Origin: Veillonella tobetsuensis | GTDB lineage: Bacteria; Bacillota; Negativicutes; Veillonellales; Veillonellaceae | Length of the DNA stretch: 64,000 bases | Reading direction: 5' to 3' | Assembly: GCF_001078375.1 (NCBI RefSeq) | Contig: NZ_BBXI01000017.1 | Coordinates: forward strand, 1 to 64,000 | In this document: piece by piece, positions 9,485-18,500 of the stretch | Position numbering within the stretch: position 1 is the first letter of the stretch | Layout of the letters: every line of letters begins with the position of its first letter | Made by a program: the position numbers and the translations under genes | The notes under the pieces: model-generated | Seen by the model: the letters and a program-made list of their open reading frames with translations, nothing else | What the model was told of the DNA's origin: nothing | Databases searched by the model: none

Positions 9485-9904
9485 TTAGTGACTTTCTTTT
9501 TTTGCACATTCTGGGCATACGCCTTCGAATGTAATTTGTTGTCCTGTAATTTGATAAGCACTAGCTTTTCCAGCAATATCGGAAATAGCATGAAGATCGA
9601 CATTCATCATATCTTCTACTTTGTTACAACGAACACAGCGAATGTGAGCATGCGCAGTCGTATCCCAATCGTAATGAGCTCGTTCATCGCCTACTTCTAA
9701 CACTTTAACAAGGCCAATTTTTTCAAAAATTTCCATTGTTTTGTATACTGTTGCTAAACTCATGCTTGGATGCATAGGACGCAATCTATGATAAATCATC
9801 TCTGCCGTTGGATGATTGTGGTGACCACGCAAAGCATCATAAATTGCAATTCGTTGAGGAGTTACCTTAAACCCTTCGCTTCGCAAAATTTGTGCGATAT
9901 CCAT
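9485..9904 (-). CDS. Fur-family regulator, PerR-like
   Basis: This 139-aa metalloregulator has an N-terminal winged helix (LRSEGFKVTPQRIAIYDALR; HHNHPTAEMIYHRLR; SLATVYKTMEIF). A C-terminal metal and dimer domain carries two CxxC zinc motifs (CVRC, CPEC) and the HAH motif. The C-terminal end GVCPECAKKESH closely follows the PerR pattern, so a peroxide-sensing repressor is more likely than Fur or Zur. An 18-bp perfect palindrome in its own promoter region (9959-9976) points to autoregulation. Confidence 0.85.
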   Translation of the reverse strand: MDIAQILRSEGFKVTPQRIAIYDALRGHHNHPTAEMIYHRLRPMHPSMSLATVYKTMEIFEKIGLVKVLEVGDERAHYDWDTTAHAHIRCVRCNKVEDMMNVDLHAISDIAGKASAYQITGQQITFEGVCPECAKKESH

Positions 9905-9958
9905 AATAATCTACCTTTCTCCACTTGGAAACATATTGGTACTCTATCGTCCATTTTC

Positions 9959-9976
9959 AAATAATAATTATTATTT
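9959..9976. promoter_or_regulatory. Candidate PerR/Fur box
   Basis: AAATAATAATTATTATTT is a perfect 18-bp palindrome 55 bp upstream of the PerR-like start codon. It can be read as overlapping 7-1-7 half sites like those of Fur-family operators. Autoregulation is inferred from its position. Confidence 0.5.
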
Positions 9977-10004
9977 ATTGTACCATTCCAGTAGATTTTA
10001 AGCA

Positions 10005-10036
10005 ATAAAAAACGTGGATTTATACAACCCACGTTT
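10005..10036 (-). terminator. Terminator after the DEAD-box helicase gene
   Basis: Arms AAACGTGG and CCACGTTT are followed on the minus strand by TTTATTG. It lies 66 bp past the helicase stop, in front of the PerR-like gene's promoter region. Confidence 0.8.
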
Positions 10037-10101
10037 CTCATAACTCATATTTACTATTAATCTGTATTCAAGCTCTGTATGAAACCAAATTCACACTGTA
10101 A

Positions 10102-11673
10102 TTAGTCTTTAAAATATGGTTTAAATCCTTCACCTTGATGACGTGGTTTACGATCTGCTTTAGGACGTTCACTACGACGGTCATCACGGCGACGGCTATC
10201 ACGACGCTCACCTCTACGTTCATCGCGATTGCGACGAGGACGATCTTCACGACGACGATCTCCGTCACGGCGGCGTTCCCCATCTCTGCGACGGTCACCA
10301 TCACGACGACGGCGATCACCTCGAACACCTTCACGGCGGCGACGCACGCGTAAAGGTTTTTCTTCCGTAATATTGACAGGTGTTGTATCTGGTTCTTTAG
10401 TTAACAACTTAAGAGCCGCTGCCAACAATGTAACAGAATCAGTATCATTCAGCAACTCTTCAGCACTTACTTTAAATGGCGCCAACTCTTCTACATTGCC
10501 TGCCATTTCAACTAAACTTTCAACAGCAATACGTTGTTGGCCTTCCAAAACTTCACCTAAGGACGGCGCACGACGCTTCGCAATTTTGCGTTTCGTTAAG
10601 CGTTCAATAGCATGAAGGTGTTCAATTTCACGAGGGATAACAAATGTATATGCTTCGCCTGCCTTACCAGCACGGCCTGTACGACCTACGCGATGCGTAT
10701 AGCTTTCAGGATCTTGTGGCAAATCATAGTTATATACATGAGATACGCCGGAAATATCAAGGCCACGAGCAGCCACATCAGTAGCTACAAGAATGTCAAT
10801 TGTACCTTCTCGGAATTGACGAATTACACTATCACGTTTTTGTTGTGATAAATCACCATGGATACCTTCCGCCATATAGCCACGTTTTTTAAGAGCTTCT
10901 GTTACTTCATCAACACGACGTTTCGTACGTGTAAAGATGATAGCCAACTCTGGCGCTTGTAAGTCGAACAAACGGCACAACACATCAAATTTTTGACGAT
11001 CTTGTACCTCGATATAGTATTGTTCGATAAGATCCATCGTTACTTGCGTAGGTTTCATACGAATCAACGTTGGCTCTGTAAGGTATGTTTCTGCTAACTC
11101 GCGAATCGCCTTAGGCATTGTTGCAGAGAATAGCAATGTTTGGTGATTTTCTGGGATAGCCCCTAAAATTTTGTTGATGTCGTCTACAAAGCCCATGTTC
11201 AACATTTCATCAGCTTCATCAAGAACGACAATCTTAACGTCTTCAAATTTAATAGAACCGCGATCCATATGGTCCATCAATCGGCCTGGTGTGGCAACAA
11301 TGATTTGCGGATTCTTTTTCAATGCACGGAATTGACGGTTAATATCTTGGCCACCATAAATAGGCAATGCCGTAATATCCGTATACTGAGCCATTTTATT
11401 AAGCTCTTCTGCTACTTGAATAGCTAATTCTCGTGTAGGGGACAAAATCACTACTTGAACGTGACGATTACTGCCGTCTACGCGTTCCAATACAGGTAGG
11501 CCAAAGGCCGCTGTCTTACCAGTACCTGTTTGAGCTTGACCGATCATGTCTTTACCGCTCATGGCTACTGGGATAGCTTCCTGTTGAATTGGCGTAGGCT
11601 CTTCAAAGCCCATATCGTTTAACGCACGTAGAACAGGTTCGCTAATCATTAATTGTTCAAATTTTTCTAACAT
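10102..11673 (-). CDS. DEAD-box RNA helicase (CshA/DeaD type)
   Basis: The 523-aa protein has all core helicase motifs: Q motif [10 protein letters not shown], motif I AQTGTGKT (47-54), DEAD near 151-154, SATMPK, and [14 protein letters not shown] domain of about 60 residues follows. The last 80 residues (from about 441) are an extreme Arg/Asp repeat tail ([15 protein letters not shown] type) that likely binds RNA without sequence specificity. CshA-like enzymes act in cold growth, ribosome assembly and RNA turnover. The SD (AGGAGG) lies about 12 nt before the ATG. A 6-bp GC hairpin lies immediately upstream of the SD. Confidence 0.92.
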   Translation of the reverse strand: MLEKFEQLMISEPVLRALNDMGFEEPTPIQQEAIPVAMSGKDMIGQAQTGTGKTAAFGLPVLERVDGSNRHVQVVILSPTRELAIQVAEELNKMAQYTDITALPIYGGQDINRQFRALKKNPQIIVATPGRLMDHMDRGSIKFEDVKIVVLDEADEMLNMGFVDDINKILGAIPENHQTLLFSATMPKAIRELAETYLTEPTLIRMKPTQVTMDLIEQYYIEVQDRQKFDVLCRLFDLQAPELAIIFTRTKRRVDEVTEALKKRGYMAEGIHGDLSQQKRDSVIRQFREGTIDILVATDVAARGLDISGVSHVYNYDLPQDPESYTHRVGRTGRAGKAGEAYTFVIPREIEHLHAIERLTKRKIAKRRAPSLGEVLEGQQRIAVESLVEMAGNVEELAPFKVSAEELLNDTDSVTLLAAALKLLTKEPDTTPVNITEEKPLRVRRRREGVRGDRRRRDGDRRRDGERRRDGDRRREDRPRRNRDERRGERRDSRRRDDRRSERPKADRKPRHQGEGFKPYFKD

Positions 11674-11693
11674 CTAAATGTGTTTCCTCCTAT

Positions 11694-11712
11694 CGCGCAC
11701 GAATTATGCGCG
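11694..11712 (-). promoter_or_regulatory. GC-rich hairpin upstream of the helicase SD
   Basis: CGCGCA and TGCGCG with a 7-nt loop form a hairpin in the helicase mRNA leader, ending 3 nt before the AGGAGG. It could tune ribosome access or autoregulation by the helicase; this is inference. Confidence 0.35.
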
Positions 11713-11932
11713 TTAGAATAGTATATCATATTTCGAGGGTGAAAGCTATTACATCAAACTATTTTCTAATACATATATCCGCTTATACTAATCAACTATA
11801 TGAGTAAACATATAATTTAGGTATAATATAATTAATATAATATACCCCAAAATTCCGCCAATAATAAAGCAATGCCTTTTAAGATATTACAATTTTACTG
11901 AACATTCAAGAGCATTATAAAAGGAACATACA

Positions 11933-12508
11933 ATGAAACCACTTACTCTTAAACGATTTGTATTATTACCATTAATTATATTCTCTCTCATAATGACAAC
12001 AGGTTGTCATCTTCTCTCCCATTACAGTGAGGATGAGGTACACCAATATATAAATAAGAACTATCCTAATCTGACCTATCACCTAGAGTCACGAAGGGGC
12101 AATACATGGCAAATCATCTTTGACAAATATCCACAAATGCCCATTGAAATATCTGAAGTCTTGCACACCTCTGCACCTGTTGTGCCACAAGTTGAGCGAA
12201 TACTGATAACCAATATCCCGTTAATAACTGCATTCCCATTAATGAAAAACTATCTAACAACAGAAGAATTATCCTATGCTACATACGATACATCTACTTT
12301 GTATATTGAAATGCCTATCCCCTATTCAGCCATAGAAAACCATGATGTAACAAATTTTTACAATCGAATGGATCAATTCTGCAAAGAATATGCTGCAACA
12401 TATCCAGATTTCAAAGAAAAAATATATATTAGAGTCATCATAAAACCGTCTGATGGTTCTGATGCACCGGAAGAGTATAGAAAAGTATTCCGTTTATCCC
12501 AATATTAA
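11933..12508 (+). CDS. Putative lipoprotein, paralogue A
   Basis: The 191-aa protein has a type II signal peptide: basic start, hydrophobic stretch and lipobox MTTGC with the lipid Cys at 25. The mature part begins HLLSHYSEDEVHQYI and has no domain I recognise. It is clearly paralogous to the next gene (the HL-HYS-EEV-YI-NYP-Y pattern is shared). As this is a diderm, the protein could sit in either membrane. An SD-like AAAGGAA lies before the ATG. The function is unknown. Confidence 0.75.
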   Translation: MKPLTLKRFVLLPLIIFSLIMTTGCHLLSHYSEDEVHQYINKNYPNLTYHLESRRGNTWQIIFDKYPQMPIEISEVLHTSAPVVPQVERILITNIPLITAFPLMKNYLTTEELSYATYDTSTLYIEMPIPYSAIENHDVTNFYNRMDQFCKEYAATYPDFKEKIYIRVIIKPSDGSDAPEEYRKVFRLSQY

Positions 12509-12578
12509 TAAAGAAATTATGTTAAGTATAATACTATTGTAATGAATACGCCTTTATAATCGAAGGAGATCCATTGAA

Positions 12579-13169
12579 ATGAAAATACAGCATAAAGCCT
12601 TTACAACTATGGTGTTTCTCGCTATACTACTCACCACATCTGGATGCCACCTATTCACACACTATTCTACTGAGGAAGTAAAAGAATATATATCTCAAAA
12701 CTACCCTCATATGCCTTACACCATAGAAAAACACATTAACCACACCTGGACCGCAACCTTCGACGCCTATCCAAATCTACCTATATTAATACAGGAAGAA
12801 AATGTAAATTACGATGGTGGCGGCCTCCCTATTACAGATAAATTCATTTATACAAATATTCCTTTGGTAACCATATACCCTTTATTTCAAAAATATCTCA
12901 CCGATGAAGAATTAAACTATGTATCTTATAAGAGATACCTTTTTGGAGAAGATGCTTGGAGTTTCAGCCTCACTATTCCATATGATGCGGTCCACAATCA
13001 TGATATTCAAAACCTCTTTCTTCGCATCAATCAACTTTGTGAGGAATGTAAAAATATGTATCCTCAGTTCAACACAACAATGAATATTCGTGTAGAAGTA
13101 AAATCAGCTGATGGTTCACCTACCCTGCCAGAACATTTAAAAATATTTAACGTCAACAAAACTAAATAG
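12579..13169 (+). CDS. Putative lipoprotein, paralogue B
   Basis: The 196-aa protein has a lipobox TTSGC with Cys23 and then HLFTHYSTEEVKEYISQNYP. It aligns end to end with the preceding lipoprotein, including the shared LTDEELNYVSY-like segment and an SADGSP motif near the C-terminus. This is a tandem duplication that has diverged. GAAGGAGAT precedes the ATG. The 70-bp gap suggests co-transcription with its twin. The function is unknown. Confidence 0.75.
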   Translation: MKIQHKAFTTMVFLAILLTTSGCHLFTHYSTEEVKEYISQNYPHMPYTIEKHINHTWTATFDAYPNLPILIQEENVNYDGGGLPITDKFIYTNIPLVTIYPLFQKYLTDEELNYVSYKRYLFGEDAWSFSLTIPYDAVHNHDIQNLFLRINQLCEECKNMYPQFNTTMNIRVEVKSADGSPTLPEHLKIFNVNKTK

Positions 13170-13280
13170 TGCTTTAAAAGGATTTTCATAAAACGATTGC
13201 TTCTCTTTCATTTAATATACATATACCTGATTATAATAATCAGTATATATATTCATTTTAATTTAGAGAGAGAGGAAATT

Positions 13281-13901
13281 ATGAACGGAATCAATTGGAC
13301 ACATCTATTAACACTCACCTTATCCCCTGAAAAAGGTAGCAATGAACTCAAAAACACGGGCACCCTCAGTGAAGCTCTACCAATGGGTATTATTACGTAT
13401 CTGGCAATGGCAATATTAACCTATATCTTAGCTTGCATTACAACAAGCATTGTAGGCTATAAATTCTTTACCATTTTTTCATTCACTACCTTATTGGGTC
13501 TTATATTTAAAGGACTTTTGAAAGCTATCATCCCTGCTCTACTAGCAAGCTATATCTTTAATTTTTACTGTCAGCGTACATATCCTACAGTAAACGTAAA
13601 CTTACCAGATACAATTAAACAATTCATGTATGGTGTAAGCGTATATGCTCTACTTGTGTTAGTTCAAAATATCGTGCTCATGCCGTTCATGATAGGCATC
13701 TATACTGCCACATTCCCATATGGTCTAGTAAGAACAGTTATATTCATCTTAAATGTTTTAGTTTATGGGTGGACCGCATTTGCTTTATTAAAACTATGTA
13801 TTGCAGAATACAATATGTCTGTACGCGATACAGCAATAACCTTAGTAGTTAGTATCGTTCCACTCATCGTCATCAACTACATCATAAAAAATGTCTTCTA
13901 A
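13281..13901 (+). CDS. Multi-pass membrane protein, unknown function
   Basis: I chose the start at 13281, preceded by GAGAGAGAGGAAATT, over an upstream in-frame codon at 13197 that lacks a ribosome binding site. The 206-aa product has a short soluble N-terminus (MNGINWTHLLTLTLSPEKGSN) and then about five hydrophobic helices. The layout recalls YIP1-like or DUF-type integral membrane proteins, but I recognise no family motif. It follows the two lipoproteins and may share their transcript. Confidence 0.6.
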   Translation: MNGINWTHLLTLTLSPEKGSNELKNTGTLSEALPMGIITYLAMAILTYILACITTSIVGYKFFTIFSFTTLLGLIFKGLLKAIIPALLASYIFNFYCQRTYPTVNVNLPDTIKQFMYGVSVYALLVLVQNIVLMPFMIGIYTATFPYGLVRTVIFILNVLVYGWTAFALLKLCIAEYNMSVRDTAITLVVSIVPLIVINYIIKNVF

Positions 13902-13933
13902 TGCTATGGAAACAAAATTATAATGAATTATAA

Positions 13934-14062
13934 CCACCCGTAAAAGGGGTGTTTTGCTCACGGGCTATAAGCCCGTATTACTAGGCCAGCGTCTAAAGGC
14001 GCTGGCTTTCACTACGTTCAAGTCGCATAGCTATTGACTCGTAACGGTCCCCATAAAGGGGA
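13934..14062. repeat. Row of short hairpins at the IS200 end
   Basis: Four hairpins follow one another: CACCC-gtaaaa-GGGGTG (13934-13951), ACGGGC-TATAA-GCCCGT (13960-13976), GCCAGCG/CGCTGGC (13985-14006) and TCCCC-ATAAA-GGGGA (14048-14062). A fifth, ACCCT/AGGGA, lies inside the tnpA 3' end at 14078-14092. Loops share an A-rich TAAA or TATAA core. Confidence 0.7.
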
Positions 14063-14068
14063 TACGTA

Positions 14069-14515
14069 TTACTTGCTACCCTTAAAAGGGACCTCATAGT
14101 CTTTTACACAAAGTTTATCTTTCATTTGGTCATGTAACTCTTGCTCACGTATATATTTTTTACGGGAGCTTCATTTAAACCTACCGTACTTATATAATAC
14201 CCCTCAGACCAAAAGTGTCTATTTCCAAATTTATACTTTAAGTTTGCGTGTTTATCGAACATCATAGGTACACTTTTACCCCTTAAATATCCCATAAAAG
14301 ATGAAATTACTATTTTAGGTGGGAATAATACTAGCATATGTACATGATCTGCCAAAAGCTCCCCCTATAATCTTGATGCCCTTATATTCACATAAACGCC
14401 TCAGTATTTCATGTAAACTATTTCTATTGATTATATATAACTACTTAGATATAAATACTATGTGGTATTTGCATAACCATTTTGTGTGCGCAAGGCCCTG
14501 TGTCTTTGTTGCCAT
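14069..14515 (-). pseudogene. IS200-type transposase TnpA, broken
   Basis: The reverse strand encodes a recognisable Y1 HUH transposase: MATKTQGLAHTKWLCKYHIVF, then ADHVHMLVLFPPKI, FMGYLRGKS and KYKFGNRHFWSEGYY. The reading frame is destroyed by an in-frame TAG after VFISK, a frame change before ADHVHML, and loss of one A in a homopolymer near 14156-14161 that shifts the C-terminal VKKYI part. The internal segment with the R/K-rich Y1 region is also shortened. It cannot make an active transposase. Confidence 0.85.
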
Positions 14516-14628
14516 ATAAAATCACCTTTCTTTTGCATATAATGCGGCTTGAACACCTACATTATACTTAAGCAAGGTGATTTTTTTGTATAACTTTCGT
14601 TGCCGTCTAAAGTAATTCTAAATCTAAA

Positions 14629-15057
14629 TCAAATATGCTTTCTTCTCCCAAGAAAGTATTCCATTAAAACAATTCCACCTGATATACATAGCAAGATAAT
14701 ATATGATAAATTAATAGGAGTATACAAGCATTCAACAAGAACAACCCATAGAATTAATAGTAATTTAGAAATCCATTTTCTTGTTATTCTATCAGCTATC
14801 ATAAATATAGATAAATTGATAATTATTTTAATGATTATCGCTGCAATAATGACTATTGAGGTAAACTCTTCTCTATAATCTGTCAGTTCATATAAGGGAT
14901 ATAATAAATAACTCAACAGAACACTAAGTATTATTAAGAACCAAATATTTATTCCCTTTAAAAATTTACATTTTCTATAATAGAAAACGCCAACCAAAAG
15001 AAATAGTAAAACACTAAGCAATATCCCTATAATTAATAGATAATCTAAATGAATCAT
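14629..15057 (-). CDS. Small membrane protein, candidate immunity protein for TpsA1
   Basis: The 142-aa protein has about four hydrophobic helices and a basic C-terminus (FLGRRKHI). I recognise no family. Its ATG overlaps the TGA stop of the large exoprotein gene (ATGA at 15054-15057), so translation is probably coupled. In CDI systems the gene right after cdiA encodes a specific immunity protein, and membrane-embedded immunity proteins are known for membrane-targeting toxins. The role is inferred from position only. Confidence 0.6.
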   Translation of the reverse strand: MIHLDYLLIIGILLSVLLFLLVGVFYYRKCKFLKGINIWFLIILSVLLSYLLYPLYELTDYREEFTSIVIIAAIIIKIIINLSIFMIADRITRKWISKLLLILWVVLVECLYTPINLSYIILLCISGGIVLMEYFLGRRKHI

Positions 15058-15595
15058 GGTTTATACTGTCCTTTAATCATTTGTTTGTTTCTAGAAAATA
15101 AGTCTTTAACAAATTCAAACGCATCTTTTTTTTGTTCTTCCTCTGTAGATGCATTTTCAATATCATATAATGTTGGATTTCCAGAAATACTAAGTGTCGC
15201 AGCTTGAAGATAAGCTTTTCCTGCTTTATTAACATAGTTTCCAACATGAGGGCCTCTCAACTCAGTTGTATACATGCCATAAGGTCTACCTTCAGGATCA
15301 CGAAAAGGAGCAATAATAGTGCCAGTAATTGATGCTTCCATATATTCATCTGGATAATGAATGTCGTCTCCACGAATATACCAATCACCTAACCCAGACC
15401 CATCATTTCTTGGAACCCAGAACTTTGCTCCAAATTCTAACCCCGCTTTTGTACCTAACAAACGCCACTTACCAAATACAATTTGATATAGATAGCCATC
15501 CTCTACTTTATAAACCCCTTCAAATTGTGGTTCGTAACTTGTATCATTCCACTTAGTAGCATTAGAGGCTACTGCTCCACCTGTAATCCCCGGCT
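15054..15595 (-). other. Variable C-terminal toxin-like module of TpsA1
   Basis: From about 15595 to the stop, TpsA1 has no similarity to the aligned part of TpsA2, while everything upstream is near-identical. The module has aromatic-rich beta-like sequence (YLYQIVFGKWRLLG, DWYIRGDDIHYPDEYM) and a charged helical end (STEEEQKKDAFEFVKDLFSR). The activity is unknown. Confidence 0.65.
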
Positions 15596-18500
15596 TATTT
15601 GTAACTTTATTAACTATCGATCCTAAAGCAGCACTAATAAGCTGTGCTTGATCAGGATGCTTTCTTCCTACTTTATCAATAATGCTCTTAATAGCTAATT
15701 GATTAATCCCTGCCGACATAGCACCGGAACCATTTGGATTACCTGCCAATTGCGCAGTAATCTCACCTATTGCAGCATGCAAAGCTACTTTTTCTGGACC
15801 GCCTTCTTTCCAATGATATTTATCACTTAGGCGATGTACTTCTTCAAATGCATTTTTAGCAAATAAACGTGCTAGTTCCTGACGCTCTTCAATTTTCTTT
15901 TTATCAAAAATTTTATCTAGTTGATGTAGCGTATTCTCTGTATTGGTATTAATCGTCTTAGTATCAATTTCTTTACCATCTACTATTAGTATACCATCAG
16001 AAATAGCAGATTGAGTAGTAGAGCTTGCTTTACCTTTAGATCCTACACCTAAGTTTGGAACTAGACCAATACTGTTATAAATCTTATCATACCCTTTTTT
16101 ATCATTGGCTTTCATCTCTTCGAGTTTCTTTTTACTACCATAGTAGTTATAGCCGATCCCATTATTGCTATAGGTATACTCAGCTTCATTTTGGATATCT
16201 TTCATCTCAAGAGATTTAGTAGTCAATGTATTCTTAGCTTTTGGAGCTTCACTTTTAATGACAGCACCTTCTAATGTAGTACCATTCCCTACATTAATAT
16301 CATAGCCATCTTCTCCAGCATAAATTCCAGCTTGTTTTGTTACGCTTTTCCATTTGCTATCAATTCGTCCTACACTAGCATTGATACTACCTGTTGGATT
16401 CTTGAAATTAGGTTTAGAGGAAACAGAGAAGCCAGCCGACTTACTGTGTTCTTTAAAGTTATCTACATCTTGTAAGCTTTGAATATGTAAATCACGGCCT
16501 GTATCTACGTCTACCTTTTTACCAGATACGGTAGAACCAATCATATTTGTGTCACGTTTTGCTTTAAGCTGTGCTAATTCGACTGCTTTAATCTTAGTTG
16601 GTACATAACTTTCTTGGTGAGTATCTCCATTTTGACGAGCCATATGACCGCTTGCATTAATATCAAGAAGTCCTCCACCAGTTAAACTAATCCCCGCACC
16701 GATACTCCAACCAGAGCTTTTATAGGTATTCTTAACATCTACAGTATTTTTACCGGCTACAAGGTTGATATCACTAGCACTATCTAATACTAGGTTTTTA
16801 GCTTGTACCGTTTCACCAGTTACATAAATACCACTTTGCTCAGCATCACGAGCTGTAATACGTACAGTACTGTCGCTAACAAGAGTACCACCTTGATACG
16901 TATTTGTATCTACTACTTGTCCTTGTTTTCTAGAAGTGCTACCAATACTTACAGAGAGATTTACAGCATCATCAATATTTTTAGCGCCTCGTTTAGCTTT
17001 ACCATCTACTTTCTCAACTTTACCTGTTACGGCATCTCGTATTTTAGCTCCATGTAAAGCTGTGTCTACCGCTTCATATCCATCTTGCAATTGTTGACGT
17101 GCTTCATTGAGTTCAAGTGCAGCTAAACGCTTATCATCACGGCCACCCGCTTGTTTTATAGTACGAGTCGCATTAGTAAGCGTATTCGCTACTGCACCGC
17201 CCAACGATACGGTAAGACCCGTCTTCTTATAGCGTTCATCATGAGACATATGGTTGTGATCTATATTTCCATCCAATGTAACGGCAGAACCTTCTAACGC
17301 AGCACCGTCTTTAGCAACAATATCAGTGCTTGTGAGATGAACGGTATCATTCGCTTTGACAGTAACAGTACCTTTCGTGCTGGCAATTGTATTTCGTACA
17401 GTAGTTTCTTTATGGTTAACTTCATCTATATTGTGTTTTTCTTTGCCTATAGTAAAGCCTATTCCTGTACTACCAAGCAAACCCGATTTCTTATGACGAT
17501 ATACACTAGTACCATCTGTAATCACTTTATCTGCGCCCAACTCTACCTTACCACCAGCGGTAACAGATACGGCATTCTCACCCATAATTTGAGCAGATTG
17601 ACCAGTTACATCTTGAGCACTAGTAATAGTTACAGTTTTACCACTTAACGTAGAACCTGTTACAGATGTTGTAGTTACATCATCTACCGCATTGGTGCTT
17701 TCACGTTTTACTAAACTTTTCTTTTTATCTAGGTATACATGATTGACTGTACTATTTGCCTTCGCTGTATTTAGTTCAAACGTATTACCAGATACTTGCA
17801 CTGTATCTGCTGCTAATAGTTGACTACCTTCAAGTTGTACTGTATCAGAGGCATTGACAGAAACGTTCTTACCTTCAATGCTACTCCCAACAGATGATTG
17901 TGCGTTAACAAGATCATGAGACTCCGTAGTTTGAGAATGCCCACCACCAGATTTGCCCTTGTCAAAACGATGTTCTTCCAGTTCATGTGTAGCATTCATG
18001 GCTTTCATCGTTACATTATGGCCGGCCGCTACATGCGTATTTACATCAGAGGTAATAACACCTGCCGCCATAGATACATCTCGGCCTGCAACTACTGTTG
18101 TTTCACCAGCACCACCAATACGACCTTGATCTACACCGGTTATCGTTTCACGTCGATTATTTCGACTATCCCACTCAACTTTGCTATTAGCTGCCTTATA
18201 CTGTACGCCTGTATTCATTACATCGCGTCCAGCACTAACCTTTGTGGAACCAGCTGCATTAGTTTGTGTAATGGTACCGCCTTCATTAATGACGTCTTTT
18301 TTAGCATACACAGAGACTGTATCGTTGCCCATAATAGTCCCTTGTGTATTACGAACTTCGTCATTCGCTGTAACCGTAGTAGTGTTACCTTTAATAAGAC
18401 CATTATCATTGTGAATGGTGTTGCCAGTAATAGTTATATCCTTGTCTGCCACAATACTACCACTATTATGCATAGTATCAACGGAAAGGTTAATGGATTG

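Larger units (their letters stand above)
13925..14590 (-). mobile_element. Decayed IS200/IS605-family element
   Basis: The stretch holds a broken IS200-type tnpA (14069-14515) flanked by hairpin-rich ends and no coding capacity. Downstream of tnpA a row of hairpins runs over 13934-14092. Upstream lies an AATCACCTT/AAGGTGATT inverted pair (14517-14588) of the kind expected at the left end. Element borders are approximate because IS200 elements make no target duplication. It sits between the lipoprotein cluster and the TpsA1 immunity candidate. Confidence 0.7.

Noticed and set aside
10229-10615. Arg/Ser-rich ORF on the plus strand opposite the helicase tail
   Set aside because: It is the antisense of the repetitive Arg tail; low complexity makes long open frames there without coding signal.
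13934-14092. CRISPR array
   Set aside because: The hairpins differ from each other in sequence and spacing; there are no repeated units with spacers and no cas genes.
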